Shown here: positions 22,193 through 34,699 of the stretch, one piece after another
Layout: each line of letters opens with the position of its first letter
Numbering within the stretch: position 1 is the stretch's first letter
Assembly: GCF_030445035.2 (NCBI RefSeq)
Contig: NC_080676.1
Span: 17,770,940-17,834,939, forward strand
DNA from: Dasypus novemcinctus
Lineage: Eukaryota; Chordata; Mammalia; Cingulata; Dasypodidae
Direction of reading: 5' to 3'
DNA length: 64,000 bases
Program-made: the position numbers and the translations under genes
The notes under the pieces: generated by a model
What the model was told of the DNA's origin: nothing
Seen by the model: only the letters and a program-made list of their open reading frames with translations
The model's database searches: none

Positions 22193-22687
22193 GCATGATA
22201 GATAGATAGCTTTTTGGTTGCTAAACCTATAAGGCTTACCAAACACTTTTGCCAGTGCTACTTTCTGTGTTTCCACAACAATGAAAACAAACCAAATTGT
22301 AATTATTTAGTAAAATATATGAATGTGTTTGGATAATCATGTGAGCAAAACTAAGTTCTCCTCCCTGCTGTGTCCCTTTAGTAATGGCATACTACCTTAC
22401 TCAGAGGTTCCAGTCAATAACTATCAATGGAATGGATGAATATTCAAAGAAGAAATTAGAGATCTTTTCATAAATAATGGGGTCAAAAATATTTAAAATT
22501 ACTCAGATATCTGGATTCTGTTACTGTGTGATCAAGATTTTTGATTCCATATAAAAAGGTCTCAAAATCGTAAGGAGAAAAGAAAATATACTCCGTTAAA
22601 AAAATTAAACCAGTGAACTGAGTTTTTTAATTCTGTGGTCCTTTTGCACATACAGAAATATATATAACTTGTAGAATCGTCATGTTT

Positions 22688-23140
22688 AGATTGTTCCTTA
22701 TAGCCATTGCTTACTACCAAACAATGTGTTGGGTTAACAACAGGAATTTATAAGCTCAGAGTTTTGAGACTAGGAGAAGTCCAAAACGGAGGCCTCAGCA
22801 AGGTGATTCTTCCTTCTGGAAGGCTGCTCACTCTGGGGCTGACCGCCAACAATCCCTGGTTCGTGACTTTTCTCTCTTATGGCAAAGCACATAGAAGTAA
22901 ACAGAATCTTTGCTTCTAGAGTCTGTTAACCTCCAACTTCTGGCTGCTCCCATGACTTCTCTCGCCATCTGACTTTCACTCTGATTATAAAACACTCCAG
23001 CGCTCTGGATTAAAGCCCAGCCTGGTTGGTGCACACCTTAACTGAAGTGACATCTTGAAGAGATCTTAATTACAGTTGCTCCATCCCCAGCAGAATGCAG
23101 AACAAGACCATAAACATGTCCAAACTGAAAGTACAATTCA
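22688..23140 (-). mobile_element. Solo MaLR-type LTR, diverged
   Basis: The same reverse-strand plan as the copy at 4,325: AACAGGAATTTATAAGCTCA near 22,740, GTGACTTTTCTCTCTTATGGC near 22,863, and an AACTGAAGTGACATCTTGAAG block near 23,040. The ends are diffuse and no target duplication was found. Confidence 0.6.
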
Positions 23141-23273
23141 GTTTACCGCACCGTGTTTATTTCTACTCAGTCTTCTATGACTTATTTTTCATAAGCCAGT
23201 CTTTATTTCTTCAGTTCACTTACTAGTAATAAACTCCTCAATATCATTAAAATTAATGTGGCTATCAACTCAA

Positions 23274-23505
23274 TTTTTTTTTTTTTTTTTTTTTGAGGTA
23301 CCTGAAGAGGGCAGGCATTGACCCTGAAACCTCGTATGTGGGAAGCCGGCACTCAACCACTGAGCCAAATCAACTTCCCTCAGTTGCTTTTATAGTTTGC
23401 TTTTCATTTGCTATTTGTTTTTTTTTTTTTCAAGAGGCACCAGGAACTGAACCCAGGACCTCCCAATGTGGGAGGTGGGCACTCAACTACTTGAGCCACA
23501 AACAT
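23274..23505 (-). mobile_element. Dimeric tRNA-derived SINE
   Basis: Two minus-strand monomers (about 23,274-23,380 and 23,418-23,500), each introduced by a T-run on the plus strand and each with reversed B-box and A-box sequences, joined by a short T-rich linker. Flanks TCAACTCAA (23,265-23,273) and TCAACTTAA (23,506-23,514) form a 9-bp duplication with one mismatch, so the dimer moved as a unit. Confidence 0.82.
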
Positions 23506-23514
23506 TCAACTTAA

Positions 23515-25352
23515 TTTTTAAAAACCATTTTGGGTAGCATCAAGATGACAGAAAAGATAATGTTCTTAATGGAGATGAGAGTACTTAACAAGAAGGTAGA
23601 GTATGTTCATCATTGCTGATCCTCCAATAATTCCTTTCTGATCCTTGAACTTAGTTCCAAATAAAATATTATAGAATCTTAGATGACGTAAATATTACAA
23701 TGGCCTACTTTATTTAAAAAGTAACAAGATTCTTTCTTTACCTACGCTTCTCTGTTTCATCATAGCTACATTTCTTCCTGGTGATAGCCAAAGGAGTCAT
23801 ACCCAGTCACTCTATTTTTATACCTAGAAAATTGAGTTCTTGGGTGAAGTGCAAGAGCTGGAGAGCATTCTCCTTTGGCCTACTTGTCCACATCTATCCC
23901 AGACCCATTTAGGCCCACTTGTTCTGAAAAAATCTAAAACATGTACACACAGCTGATCCCATTTTATGGGAAAGAGAAATATCTAGGAGCATTCAACAAC
24001 TTATTTTTCAGCCATTTAAAAAATTTTCCTATTTCTCCTTCTAGTACCTCATAGCATTGTGACACACTGTGGGCTGTGTTTGAATGAATGAATGGATCTA
24101 TAGATGAATGAATGAATTAATATTTGGAATAAATGAATGAAGTAATTTTTCAGTATCTGTCCCATCCAGCTGTTTTCTGTATTAAGCACTCACATTTAGT
24201 TATCTTGCAGTAGAAGATATTTATAAAATATTATACATTTCCATATATAAGTATTGCAGGTGTTATTCATATTTGATAAGGAAAAATACTAACAAAGTGT
24301 GGAAAATTTTAGAGACATATTTCAGCCCAAAAGGCACTGTCTTTTCCAAACATTAAAGGCTAATTTTTTAATGGAGCAGCACACACCTTAAAAAACGCTG
24401 AGCAGCAGCCCTTAGAAAGATATTTTAACAAAATGCATACTTCAGTTTAAAGAGAGCTGTGAAAACCTTCCTGGTAAACAGAATGGCTTTATTTTTTTCA
24501 AAGTTTTCAAGGCTCGTGACCCTGGGGAAAGCTTAATTAAACTCAACGAAGAAAAAAATTAAATCATAAAAGTTGAATAAGTCAAAATATAAAATATTCA
24601 ATTATTATTGCCTGTGGGGTTTGTTTTGTAAATATTTTATCCACAGTCCACACTCAGCTTCCTCTCCTTCCCATCTTTTAAGGACTATCTGGGGAATAAA
24701 CCCAGCTTTCCCACTCAGTCGTTGACTTCCTCTTAGTCTTCTTATAATTTATTAAATGATGTTTTTAGAAACATAAGTATTTCAAGTTTTCCTTCTTACT
24801 GCCTCATGTGTTGTTTTTTTTCACCCACAGAATTACTGCAATTAGAGATATAAAAAAGATCCATTAAAGCATCCTTTGGGTTTTATCCACAATTGTTTCT
24901 TTCATGGAACTGCCTCCAGTCCTGCCTCAAAAACACTACACTAAATGTTCCGATATGATATAACTCCTCCAAGATGGAGGGAATTTTGTTTATTCAATAT
25001 ATGCAAAGCCCCGGTAGTTGTTCTTATTTATGTTCCAATGTATGTGCCTTTCAATTTCCAAAATAATAATATAGACAGTAGAGTTCATCTCATTACTTTC
25101 ATACTATGTACTTTGTTGTGAAATGTGAGCCCAAGGTGAATATTGAATAAGGTTTAAAACATTAAATATGAATAAACCTCTAAGGACTGAGTCTATATTA
25201 AAATAAGTGGTTTAAAGTTTAGATGTGCATTAATATTATATCACTAATGTTTTTAATCAAAATTTTGCTAGTCATTCTTTAAAACATGATTTCTCTATCC
25301 CAACAACAGATTACATAGATTTTTCAGCAATATTTCAGAAAGTGTTGGTACT
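23515..25352. other. Gene-free sequence
   Basis: AT-rich, no gene and no clear transposon. A short tetranucleotide run of ATGA/AATG units lies at 24,084-24,142. Nothing else could be supported. Confidence 0.5.
24084..24142. repeat. Interrupted (AATG)n microsatellite
   Basis: Repeated GAATGAATGAATGG, then GATGAATGAATGAATTAAT, then AAATGAATGAAG. Interruptions indicate an old locus. Confidence 0.75.
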
Positions 25353-25817
25353 TGTCCTGGTTTGCTAGGCTGCTGAAAGCAATATATCAGAAATGGGTTG
25401 GCTTTTACAATGGGGATTTGTTAGCTTACAAGTTCACAGTTCAGAGACCATGAAAAAGTCCAAATCAAGGGCCATCAAGATGATGCCTTCTTCCTGAGTA
25501 CTGGCTGCAGGCAATCCTGGACTCCTCTGTTACATGGCAAAGAACATGGCTGCATCTGCTGGTCTCACCCTTCTCTTTCAGAGTTTGTTGCTCTCAGATT
25601 CTTGTTTCCATGGTTTTTCTCTCTTCATGTGAATTCCATTTTCTTACAAAGGACTCCAGTAAGAGGATTTAGACCAGCACTGAATGAGGTGGTTCACATC
25701 TTAATATAAATTAAGATCTTACTCACCAAAATGGGTGACAATGGGTCAACCCTCTCAGGAATGGATTAACATTAAGATCAGACTTTCCTGGGGTCCATAC
25801 AGCTTCAAACCATCACA
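25353..25817 (-). mobile_element. Solo MaLR-type LTR
   Basis: The plus strand starts TGTCCTGGTTTGCTAGGCTG and ends CTTCAAACCATCACA, so the minus strand reads TGTGATGG to CAGGACA. It is one of the clearest copies, with TCTTACTGGAGTCCTTTG on the minus strand and a purine-rich centre. The flanks (GTACT and GCATT) do not match, so the target duplication is lost. Confidence 0.85.
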
Positions 25818-26349
25818 GCATTAAATTAAACTTTTAGGATAAACAGCAGGGAGGAAGTGGTGGGGACCTGCACCAGCCTCTCCAGGAAACTACCAGCCAA
25901 GCTGTGGAGGTCGGTGATTATCCTACTCTGGTGGCATGAGCCACCCCAGGAGCTTTTCTGTGGCTGGAATTGGAAGTTCCATTTCCCAAAAACAGGGGAG
26001 GAGGAGTCAGTTGGCTGTCAATGTCAGCTATTGATTGGTAGACTTGGCTGCCTTAGATATAACCCTGTGAACAACTGGGGTGTGAATCTGCCTGGGTCCG
26101 CCCTACCCCTGGCAAAGGAGAAAGTTGGGAGAAGCTTCATTGGTCCCTGGTGCAATGAGGGCAGCTTGAGCCTCCACAGCTTATAGCACCAATTACAATC
26201 TTGGCTCCTAGTGCACAACCAGCAAGGGAAAAAGGGCAGGAAGTCCTAAAATAAAGAGAAAAACTGCACCCGGAATAAATATTCTAGTAATCCAGACGCC
26301 AAGACACCAACAAAAATAGCAATCCACACCAAGAAACAGAAAGATATGG

Positions 26350-27264
26350 CCCAGTTAATGGAACTAGATAAGCCTCTAGATAACATAAAGGAGTTGAGAT
26401 AACCAATCATAGACGTTCACACAAATCTTCTTAATAAATTCAGTGAGATGGCTAAAGGATTAAAGGTATTAAGAAGACACTTGATGAGTACAAAGAAGAA
26501 TTTGAAAGCATATATAGAAAAATAGCAGATCTTATGGGAATGAAAGATGCAATCAATGAAATTAAAAAAACATTGGAATCATATAATAGCAGATTTGAGG
26601 AGGCAGAAGAAAGGATTGGTGAACTTGAAGAAATGGCCTCTGAAAATGAACATTCAGAAGAACAGTTGAAAAAAAGAATGGAAAAAATTGAACAAGGTCT
26701 CAGGGAACTAAATGACAGCAAATGGCATGCAAATGTATGTGTCACGGTGTCTCAGAAGGAGAATATTAGGGAAAAGGGGAAGAAGGAATATTTGAAGAAA
26801 TAATGGTAGAAAATTACCCAACCCTTTTGAAGGACATAGATATACATGTCCAAGAAGCAAAACATACTCCCATCTGAAAAAAATCCAAATAGATCAACTC
26901 CAAGACACATACTCATCAGAATGTCAAATGCCAAAGACAGAGAGAATTCTGAGAACAGTAAGAGAAAAGCAATGCATAACATATATGGGATATCCGATAA
27001 GATTAAGGGCTGATTTCTCACCAGAAACTATGGAGGCAAGAAGACAGTCTGATAGATTTAAGACACTACAAGAGAAAACTTCCAGCCAAGAATCTTATAT
27101 CCAGCAAGAATGATTTCAAAAATGAGGGCAAGATTAGAATATTCACAGATAAACAGAAACTGGGAGAATTTCTAAACAAGAGACCAGATTTTCAGGCAAT
27201 ACTAAAGGGTGTGTTAGACCCTGAAAAGAAAAGACAGGAGAGAGAGGCCTGGAAGAGAGTCTAG
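26350..27264 (+). pseudogene. L1-type ORF1 remnant
   Basis: Open pieces at 26,534-26,803 (89 codons; Glu/Lys-rich heptad-like coiled coil) and 26,928-27,113 (P-I-R-L-x-A-D-F-S-x-E-T-M-E-A-R-R segment, the conserved RNA-binding core of ORF1p). A C-terminal part near 27,130-27,230 is in another frame. Stops and frameshifts separate them, so no intact ORF1p can be made. Confidence 0.75.
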
Positions 27265-28002
27265 AAATGAAGAGTATATCAATAAAAGTAGCTGAAAGTG
27301 TTGAGAGTAGTGAAAATAAAATATGATGGATAAAACTCAAATCATCAGGAATAAACTTAACCAATGATGTAAAGCACTTGTATTCAGAAAACTTCAACTC
27401 AATGTTAAACAAAATAAAAAAAGGTCTAAATAACTGGAAGAACATTCCATGCTCATAGATTAGAAGACTAAATATCATTTAGATGTCAATTCTACTCAAA
27501 TTGATATATAGATTCAGTACAATCCCAATAAAAATTTCACCAGCATTAAAAAAAAAAAATTGAAAACACATCATCAAATTTATTTGGAAGGGTAAGGAGT
27601 CCTGAATGGCCAGAAACATCATTAAAAGGAAAAGCAAACCCTCATCTCCAGACTTTAAATCATGTTACCTAGCTATAGTGGTAAAAACAGCATGGTACTG
27701 GCAAAAAGTCAGACACATAGACCAATGGAACCAAATTTATGGTTCAGAAACAGACCCTCACAGGTATGGTCAAGTGATTTTTACTAGCCTGTCAAACTCA
27801 CACAGCTTGGGCAGAACAGTGCATTCAACAAATGGTGCTGGAAGAATTGGATATCCATAGCCAAAAGAAGGAAAGAGGACCCCTATCTCGCACCTTATCC
27901 AAAAATTAACACAAAATGGATGAAAAACCTAAAAATAAGAGCAAGAACCATAAAACTTCTAGAAGAAATTGCAGGAAAATATCTTCAAGACCTGGTGGTA
28001 GG

Positions 28003-28413
28003 AAGCAGACTTGGCCCAGTGGTTAGGGCACATGCGAGGTCCACGGTTCAAACCCCGGGGCCTCCTTGACCCATGTGCAGCTGGCCCACGCGCAATGCTG
28101 ATGCACGCAAGAAGTGCTGTGCCATGCAGGGGTATCCCCCGCGTAGGGGAGCCCCACGCACAAGGAGTTTGCCCTGTAAGGAGAGCTGCCCAGCATGAAA
28201 GAAAGTGCAGCCTGCCCAGGAATGGTGCCACACACATGGAGAGCTGACACAACAAGATGATGCAACAAAAAGAAACACAGATTCCTGTGCCACTGACAAC
28301 AACAGAAGCAGACAAAGAAGATGCAGCAAATACACACATGGAACAGACAACCGGGGTGAGGAGGGGAAGGGGAGAGAAATAAATAAATAAATAAATCTTT
28401 AAAAAAAAATAAA
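28003..28413 (+). mobile_element. DAS-type SINE with 16-bp target duplication
   Basis: The head AAGCAGACTTGGCCCAGTGG, B box GGTTCAAACCC near 28,045, the long body and an AAATAAATAAAT tail match the copies at 10.5 and 11.3 kb. AAGACCTGGTGGTAGG is exactly duplicated at 27,987-28,002 and 28,414-28,429, the clearest retroposition signature in the window. It interrupts the half-L1 element. Confidence 0.95.
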
Positions 28414-29035
28414 AAGACCTGGTGGTAGGTGGTGGATTCTTAAGGAGATAAGAGGAGGACTAAGCTGGACTACAGATGTTTAATGCATGTAGAAGTTTTA
28501 ATTAACTTTACTGAAAAAGTGTGGAAATGTGTAGAGTGGATGGTAACACATAGTGAGTAACAGCTAATTTATAAATGGGGATGTGGCTGAAAATGGTAGT
28601 TTAAGTATGTAAATGTAGATTGACAGAATGCTAGAGAATAATCTAGGGACTGAATAGTGCAGTAAACCAAGAGGTGGATGAGAATTGTGGTTGATGGTAC
28701 AGATGGAAGAGTGTCCTTTATGAGCTAGAGCAAATATACGTCACGACTGCAGGGAATGTGGAGAAGCATGGGAAAATTATAGCTGGAATGAACTATGGAC
28801 TGTGGTTAGTGGTAATAATATAATATTTTTGCATCTACGTGAAAGATATACTGTGTTGATAATGAGGCAGTATGGAAAATGTGAGCCAAATGTACACTAT
28901 GGACATGGTAACAATTAGATGATATCATCTTATCTGTAGCAGTGTGGTGTGTTGATGGAGGGGTGTTGTTTGGGAATTCTGCACATGTGCATGATTGTTT
29001 TAGAAGTTTACAAATTCTGTAATAAATACATATTT

Positions 29036-29527
29036 AAAAAATTATAATAGGGTGGGTTGGGGGAAAAACACACCAAATGTAAGATAAGGAGTAGGCTTAG
29101 TAGTAAGATTTTGACAATACTCTTTATAATTTGTAACAAATATCTCATAAACAATGCAAACTGTTGGTGAGGGGTTGATGTATGGGACCACTGTATGATG
29201 TTATGCATGTTTGCTTTGTAAGTTCATTACCTCTTTTACTATACACTTAATTGTTTATGTATGTTCATATATAAATAATATAAAGATAGTAATAATAGGG
29301 TTGGTTGGGGGAAAATACTTTGGTTAGTAGTAATATTTTTGACAATGCTCTTTAATCACTAGTTAAAAAGGTTTAACAATGCAAGTTATTGGTTGTAGGA
29401 TGAGTTATCAGAGTCCTGTATAATGTTATCTATGTTTGTTTTAAAAGTTCACAACTATTATTATACACTTATTGTTTATGTATGTTTATGTATGAGTGAT
29501 GTAGTTCAATAAATTAATTTTTTTAAA
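29036..29527 (+). repeat. Two ~245-bp degenerate tandem units in the 3' UTR
   Basis: Unit 1 starts about 29,042 and unit 2 about 29,290. Both begin ATAATAGGGT, then GGTTGGGGGAAAA, and share a TTTTGACAATRCTCTTTA phrase, CAATGCAAGTT/CAATGCAAACT, and a TTGTTTATGTATGTT end. They lie at the 3' end of the half-L1, just before its A-rich tail. Confidence 0.7.
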
Positions 29528-29537
29528 AAAAGTCAAT

Positions 29538-29739
29538 AGAAGAAGCTGATGTGGCTCAAGCAGTTAAGCAGCTGCTTCTGACATGGGAAGTTGCTGGTTC
29601 GGTTCCCAGTGCCTCCTAAAAAATGACCAAAAAGCAAACAACAAGCAAAACAAATGACAAAAACCAACTTAGGGGAACCAATGTGGCTTGAGCACTGGCT
29701 TCCCACACATGAGGTCCTGGGTTCAATTCCTCAAGTACA
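29538..29739 (+). mobile_element. Dimeric tRNA-derived SINE, plus strand
   Basis: Two short monomers with A/B boxes (TGGCTCAAGCAG and GGTTCGGTTCC; then TGGCTTGAGCAC and GGTTCAATTCC), each followed by an A-rich stretch. AAAAGTCAAT is exactly duplicated at 29,528-29,537 and 29,740-29,749. It inserted into the A-rich tail of the half-L1. Confidence 0.88.
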
Positions 29740-29749
29740 TCAAAAAAAG

Positions 29750-32011
29750 AAAAGTCAATGGGAGCTTCCTCTTTATATAAGAACTGACTTTCAAATTTGT
29801 ATTTTGGGTAATTTATGATCACCACATATTCAGTTTGTTTAAAAGGAAGATAAGTAATAGCTATATTACACTTTTTATTCTACAAGATGTCTTGGTGAAT
29901 ATTAATCATTTTCTTGACTGCTCATCATCTTCTGAATACTTACATTTAAGTATTTCCTCCCCAGTATGGAAGGCAGGACCCAAATATTCTATTTCCCTTG
30001 CAGCTATGGCCCAGAAATATGACTTCAGTGACATCAATCAGACAAACCTACATGAGATTATTTTAGACATGATAAACACTATGCATGTTGCTGCACAGAG
30101 CTTCTATTTAGTTGGTGCAATTTGTACAAGAGTATTTGGCAAAGTTGAGCTCCTGAAACAGAAGTGACATCCTTGTGTGGCAGGATTAGTTTCAGAAAAA
30201 TCCTGTTTTTGGCCTTTGCTTCTCTGTGGTAGTTGTGGTGCCAGTGGTGGTTTCTTCAAAAGGCCAATGCACTCTGGTCTGAACATTGTTTCTGGAAACT
30301 TAGTTTTGGATCTTTGACTTTTCAGACCTTCTGAAGAGTCTCTAAGTTGTCGAACATCCTTTAACATATTATTTTTCTGTTTAATCCTAGAGTAGATTCT
30401 AATGTTTGTAATTAAGAGCTTTGGCCATAGTACATGTTTCATTATACCCATAAAAACATAAAGCTTGGGACATTTCTTTATGGTCTATGATTATAAGATT
30501 GGAAGAAAAATGAAGTAATACTGAGTGAGTAAATCAAAAGTCATTGGACATTTTTTGAAATCTAAGATATAATTAATAAGCTATAAAATGGCTTGGTGGA
30601 AATCATTAAAAAGAAGTATGAAATAATTAAGAAATAATTCAGAACGTTGATTTTGTAATTATAGCTAACCATACATGATCAAGAAACAAGCACTAAAATT
30701 TCAAATTGCATTTATTTGAGGGGTATTGAAAAATTCTTTCCACCTCACTCTCTGAAATACAATTACATATAATTCCTTGTGTGAAGATGAATGAGTAAAC
30801 CTGAGGTGGGAAAAATAAGAAATAATCTTTAAAATATCACCAAAATAGAAGTCATTAAAAGGTAAATGGAACATAAAAATGACCTTTAAATGGAGTTCTT
30901 CAGGAAGCATGGTCTTTAAAAAGTTCAGAGAAACATAAAAAAGAGGAAGGAAAGAGGAGCATGCAATATTCTCCTTATAGAAAGAAAAATCACTACTTGG
31001 TAATCATTTAAGGGACTAAAAGTGGTAAGCAAAAGGAGTAAGGAAAAGTGTTTCAAAAAGTGACTCTGAATTATGCCACATTATTTCATAAGATAGAATA
31101 GTAAAAGTGGAATACTAATTTGGTGCAGTCAATTCACCCATTCCTAATTTATACCCAGAACTGTGACTTTTATTTACTAATGCTTGAAATATATGGGTGA
31201 CTAATGAGATGACTCTTGTTCATCAGGACAACTCTTGTCACTACAACAGTAATGCAACTATCACAAAAGTAATAGACTATTACTAGATTGTTTTATGTAC
31301 TAGCTCTAGTATACTTTTAAATTCATAGTCCATCATATGAGTACAATACAAAATTCAACTGAGAATTCAAAATCTAGCTCAGCTACATATATAAGTGCAA
31401 GTTGATATTTTAAAATTAAAAAAATATTTGAAAGATCCAGATTTAACAATATATTCCAATAAGAAATGAAAGATCAGCATTCTCATATGGTTACATACAC
31501 GGAAGAGAAGAAAAAAAGAGGAGGAAAAAAAAAAAAGCTGTATTCTGAGTTTGAGTACTTCACAAGAGCTAAAATACTGCCCAAATTAGATAATTCATCA
31601 TGTAGTCACCTATTTTTATAAAATCTGTTAGCTGATTTCAACATTATTGAATTAGAAGTTTTGTTCAAATCCTGCAAAGTGGAAAATTCGCAGACATGCA
31701 GTTTGAATTCAAATCTTGTAAAAATGATGATATGAAAACAAATACATATTCCCCCTGCTTGAAAAGCTGAAGACATCACATCCAATATGATATCACTCTA
31801 TATTTGGCCTACTATGTGTAATATTAATATTCATTTGTGGATGCTACTATTTTGAGGCATGAATTGATATGTTTTCTCCCTTTTTGCACTCACCAATTCC
31901 TTCTCTTTTACATTTAAAGCATTTTTTAACACCCCTCTGCACCTACTACTCCAATCCTGAGCAGCTAGAACTGGAGGTCTCACCATGGTCCCCTACTAAG
32001 TTGTATTATTG
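29750..32011. other. Gene-free sequence
   Basis: AT-rich. Two open frames of 110 codons (29,835-30,167, plus) and 115 codons (30,104-30,451, minus) overlap each other and show no motif, so I do not call either a gene. No repeat family was recognised. Confidence 0.45.
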
Positions 32012-32270
32012 AAAGGGAATGTGACCAAGCAGTTAAGAATGTAGACTCTTGAACCAGACTCTTTCAGTTCAATTCCTAGCTTTGTAAGCAGATAATTGAA
32101 TAATTTGAGTCAAGTCATTTAACCTCTGTGTGCCTCAGTTTCCTCACATACAAAACAGGGTTGTTATAAGGATTTAAATGATTAAAAACTGTGTATTTTA
32201 TTGATGTAAATAAATATTGTGTGGTACTTGCCACACAGGAAACATCAAATGTTAGCACTAGTGACTATTA
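32012..32270 (+). repeat. MIR SINE, nearly full length
   Basis: It has the MIR layout: GACCAAGCAGTTAAGAATGT head, GACTCTTGAACCAGACTC, a B-box-like AGTTCAATTCCTAG, then the core ACCTCTGTGTGCCTCAGTTT, TTATAAGGATTTAAATGA and a degraded end. An ancient tRNA-derived SINE shared by all mammals. Confidence 0.85.
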
Positions 32271-32654
32271 TACTGAAAGTTCTTGGTCCCCATCTCTAGA
32301 CAAATAGAATTTCTGATACAGATTTGCCCTATTCCTAAAGACTAGATCAAAGAATATTATAGGCAGAGATGAAGAATAGAGTTAGGAATCATGTAGGGAG
32401 TGTGTGAATAAGAAAGTTTCAGTGCAAAGCCTCCCTATGGTAAAGGCCAGCCAGGGCAGTCTGAACCCAGGGGTCAGCCCATTTCTGACAATCATCTAAT
32501 TTAGCCTGATGCTTATATGTTCTTTGAAACTCCACCTAGCCCTCAGTCTACTCCCCATGCCCACTCCAATATTGACAAGCTCCCATCCAGAAGCCCAGAA
32601 ATCCTGTATGATCCTCCAGGAAAAATGTTTGGATACTGTGTGGGATGGTGTTGA
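32271..32654. other. Spacer between two MIRs
   Basis: About 380 bp, slightly more GC-rich than its surroundings. No feature could be supported. Confidence 0.4.
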
Positions 32655-32900
32655 CACCCTCAAGTAAGATGAAGGAGCCCTGCATTTAGACTCAAAAGAT
32701 TTGAATTTGAATGGGTTCTGCTACCTACTAGCTAGAGGATCTTGTCAAGGCACATAACCTTTTGAGGCATCAATTTCCTCATATGCAAAATAAGAAACTC
32801 TGCATTTTGACCTTATAGACTGATTTTAAGAATCCAATAAGATAATAAATAGGAAAGCATTTCTAAAACCTTAAAGTGCTCTATAATCATTAAGCATAAT
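32655..32900 (+). repeat. MIR SINE, partial
   Basis: TTTGAATTTGAATGGGTTCTG, then CTACCTACTAGCTAG, then ACATAACCTTTTGAGGC and CAATTTCCTCATATGCAAAA follow the MIR B-box to core order with substitutions. Confidence 0.75.
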
Positions 32901-34699
32901 TCTGTAACCATATGTCAACTATTCCCTTGTAAATGCCCCACATCAACCTCCCTATATACTCATTCTCTTTAGTGCAAATGCACATATCTAGGCAGAAAGA
33001 TAGTTTTCAACTTTGGCAGTAATAATAAGCAATTGTTTTTAGTAGAATTCTTTATTACTTTCTACAGAAAGCCCTACTTATAATGTTTACGGTTAAAATG
33101 GCTCATTCCAAAGTTTCTTGATAAAATATTTAGAAAAGCTAATAAAAAGAGTCTGCATTTTTTTAGTTCAAAAGAGAATGTTGAAAGGATTAAATTGGAC
33201 TTCTAGGATTCCAAAGAGAAGAGTACAAACACACACACAAAATCCCATGTTGTGTTGGAAAAGAGTACTTATAGTGGCCTATGAAGAGTTGTCAAATTAA
33301 ATCATAGAAAGGGATCAATATATATGTTTGTTATATTGAAAAGCTGAAAGCTAGGAAACAACAGATCTGCACCTGTTCTACATCTTGGTGATGACAGTGG
33401 TAGGGATATCTGCCACTCAAGGAGACCAGACGGATTCAAGAGCACAACCCTAGAGCGATTTTACATATTTGATTTAATTTCATTGTGTGAACTGGTATTT
33501 ATTAAAGTCAAATCCTGATTAGTCAGGAGATGATTATCTAGTTTGCAAATTATCTAGGGAATTTTTGGTCTTCTCTTATTCCCCTGGCTCCTGAGTTTTG
33601 GCCATTTTACCGTTAATTAGCCTCTCTGCTGAATGGTGGGTAGAGAAAATTACACAAAACATGCTATGCTCTGCCTTGTTAGCAATCCTGACAAATTCTC
33701 ATTAGACAGAATTTGGAAGAATTAACCTGGATTGTTTATAGATTTCCATGTTCTATTATATTTGGCTTCTTCCTTAATTTATGTTTCAGCTTAATTTAAT
33801 GAACAAGATTTTATTCCCTTATTGATAAATGGTAATGCTAAAGGGCCAACTCAAATATATTTTAAATACTGTAAAATATGCTTATCTAATAGCAAGTTTA
33901 AAACAATGTTTTTGAAAGACCATCATTTTGCTCTTTATTTTTAAAAAATTTAATACTAATACATTATTTGCTCTTATATTACACTGAAGAAATTACAAAT
34001 TTATATGTGGTATATAGTTCTTCACATAGTCTAGAACTCATGTTTTAAATATGATTTTTAAAAAGATATATATATATGGCGTATGTATATTAACATGGAT
34101 AAACATATCTATGTGTGTGTGTTTAAATGTTGTTCAGGAAGAGAGACACCTAAAGGGATGGCAACTCACACCAATACAGGTGTCAGGATCGCCAGCAGAA
34201 GCACGGACAACATAGGCTCTGGTGGAAAGACATTTTAGTCACATCGAGAAGAAACAGAGCAAGGGCAGCTTCACTGGTGGGCATAGGTAACCTAAAGCCA
34301 TCAGGTCTCAATTGATGGCCAGTGCAGGGTGATATTCTATTGTGTTCATGTGCAGCCACTCTGGAAGAACCAGGTTCCTTCCCCAGGGACAGATCTACCA
34401 CTGGTTAGAGTGGTGAGCTGGATGTCGTAACCCATGTCCACCAGAGTAAGGATGTCTCCAGTATGTTGACATATGCTCAGAACTTTTTCTAATTCCTGCT
34501 GTTTCTGCTAGTAATTCCCTTATCTGCTAGGGGTTTATGATTTATCCTAACAGGACAACATACCTGGTACTGAGCATAGGATGTATTTGTGGATTCCAGA
34601 AAAAGGTGGTAGACAAAACTAGAACTGCCCCTATCATATTATATAATATGTATATATACATATGTATTTCTATATAGATATTTAAATATATGGTATACA
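32901..34699. other. Gene-free sequence
   Basis: AT-rich with TA-rich patches at 34,066-34,140 and 34,636-34,708. The 34,140-34,440 portion is more GC-rich and may be an old unidentified repeat. No gene or motif was recognised. Confidence 0.45.

Larger units (their letters stand above)
25846..29527 (+). mobile_element. Half-L1 (HAL1-like) element, split by a SINE
   Basis: A 5' leader (about 25,846-26,330) precedes an ORF1-like region (26,350-27,264): coiled coil (26,534-26,720), RNA-recognition part (26,900-27,080) and C-terminal part (27,085-27,230), with frame breaks. From about 27,330 the sequence passes directly into the last quarter of ORF2 (27,340-27,990 and on), so endonuclease and reverse transcriptase are absent. 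A DAS SINE interrupts at 28,003-28,413. The rest is a 3' UTR that ends A-rich at about 29,527. ORF1 with only an ORF2 tail is the organisation of HAL1 elements, which depend on L1 machinery. An ordinary L1 with an internal deletion cannot be excluded. Confidence 0.6.

Noticed and set aside
22036..22242. Tyr/His/Thr-rich antisense frame
   Set aside because: Translation of the TG/TA microsatellite.
24084..24142. Regular short repeats considered as a possible CRISPR-like array
   Set aside because: Tetranucleotide microsatellite with no spacers; the window is mammalian.
29835..30451. Two overlapping opposite-strand frames of 110 and 115 codons in non-repeat sequence
   Set aside because: No recognisable motif, no splice or promoter context, ordinary length for chance frames in 64 kb, and they overlap on opposite strands.
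34140..34440. GC-richer patch with a minus frame of 72 codons
   Set aside because: Possibly an old repeat, but nothing in the frame could be recognised and no borders are visible.
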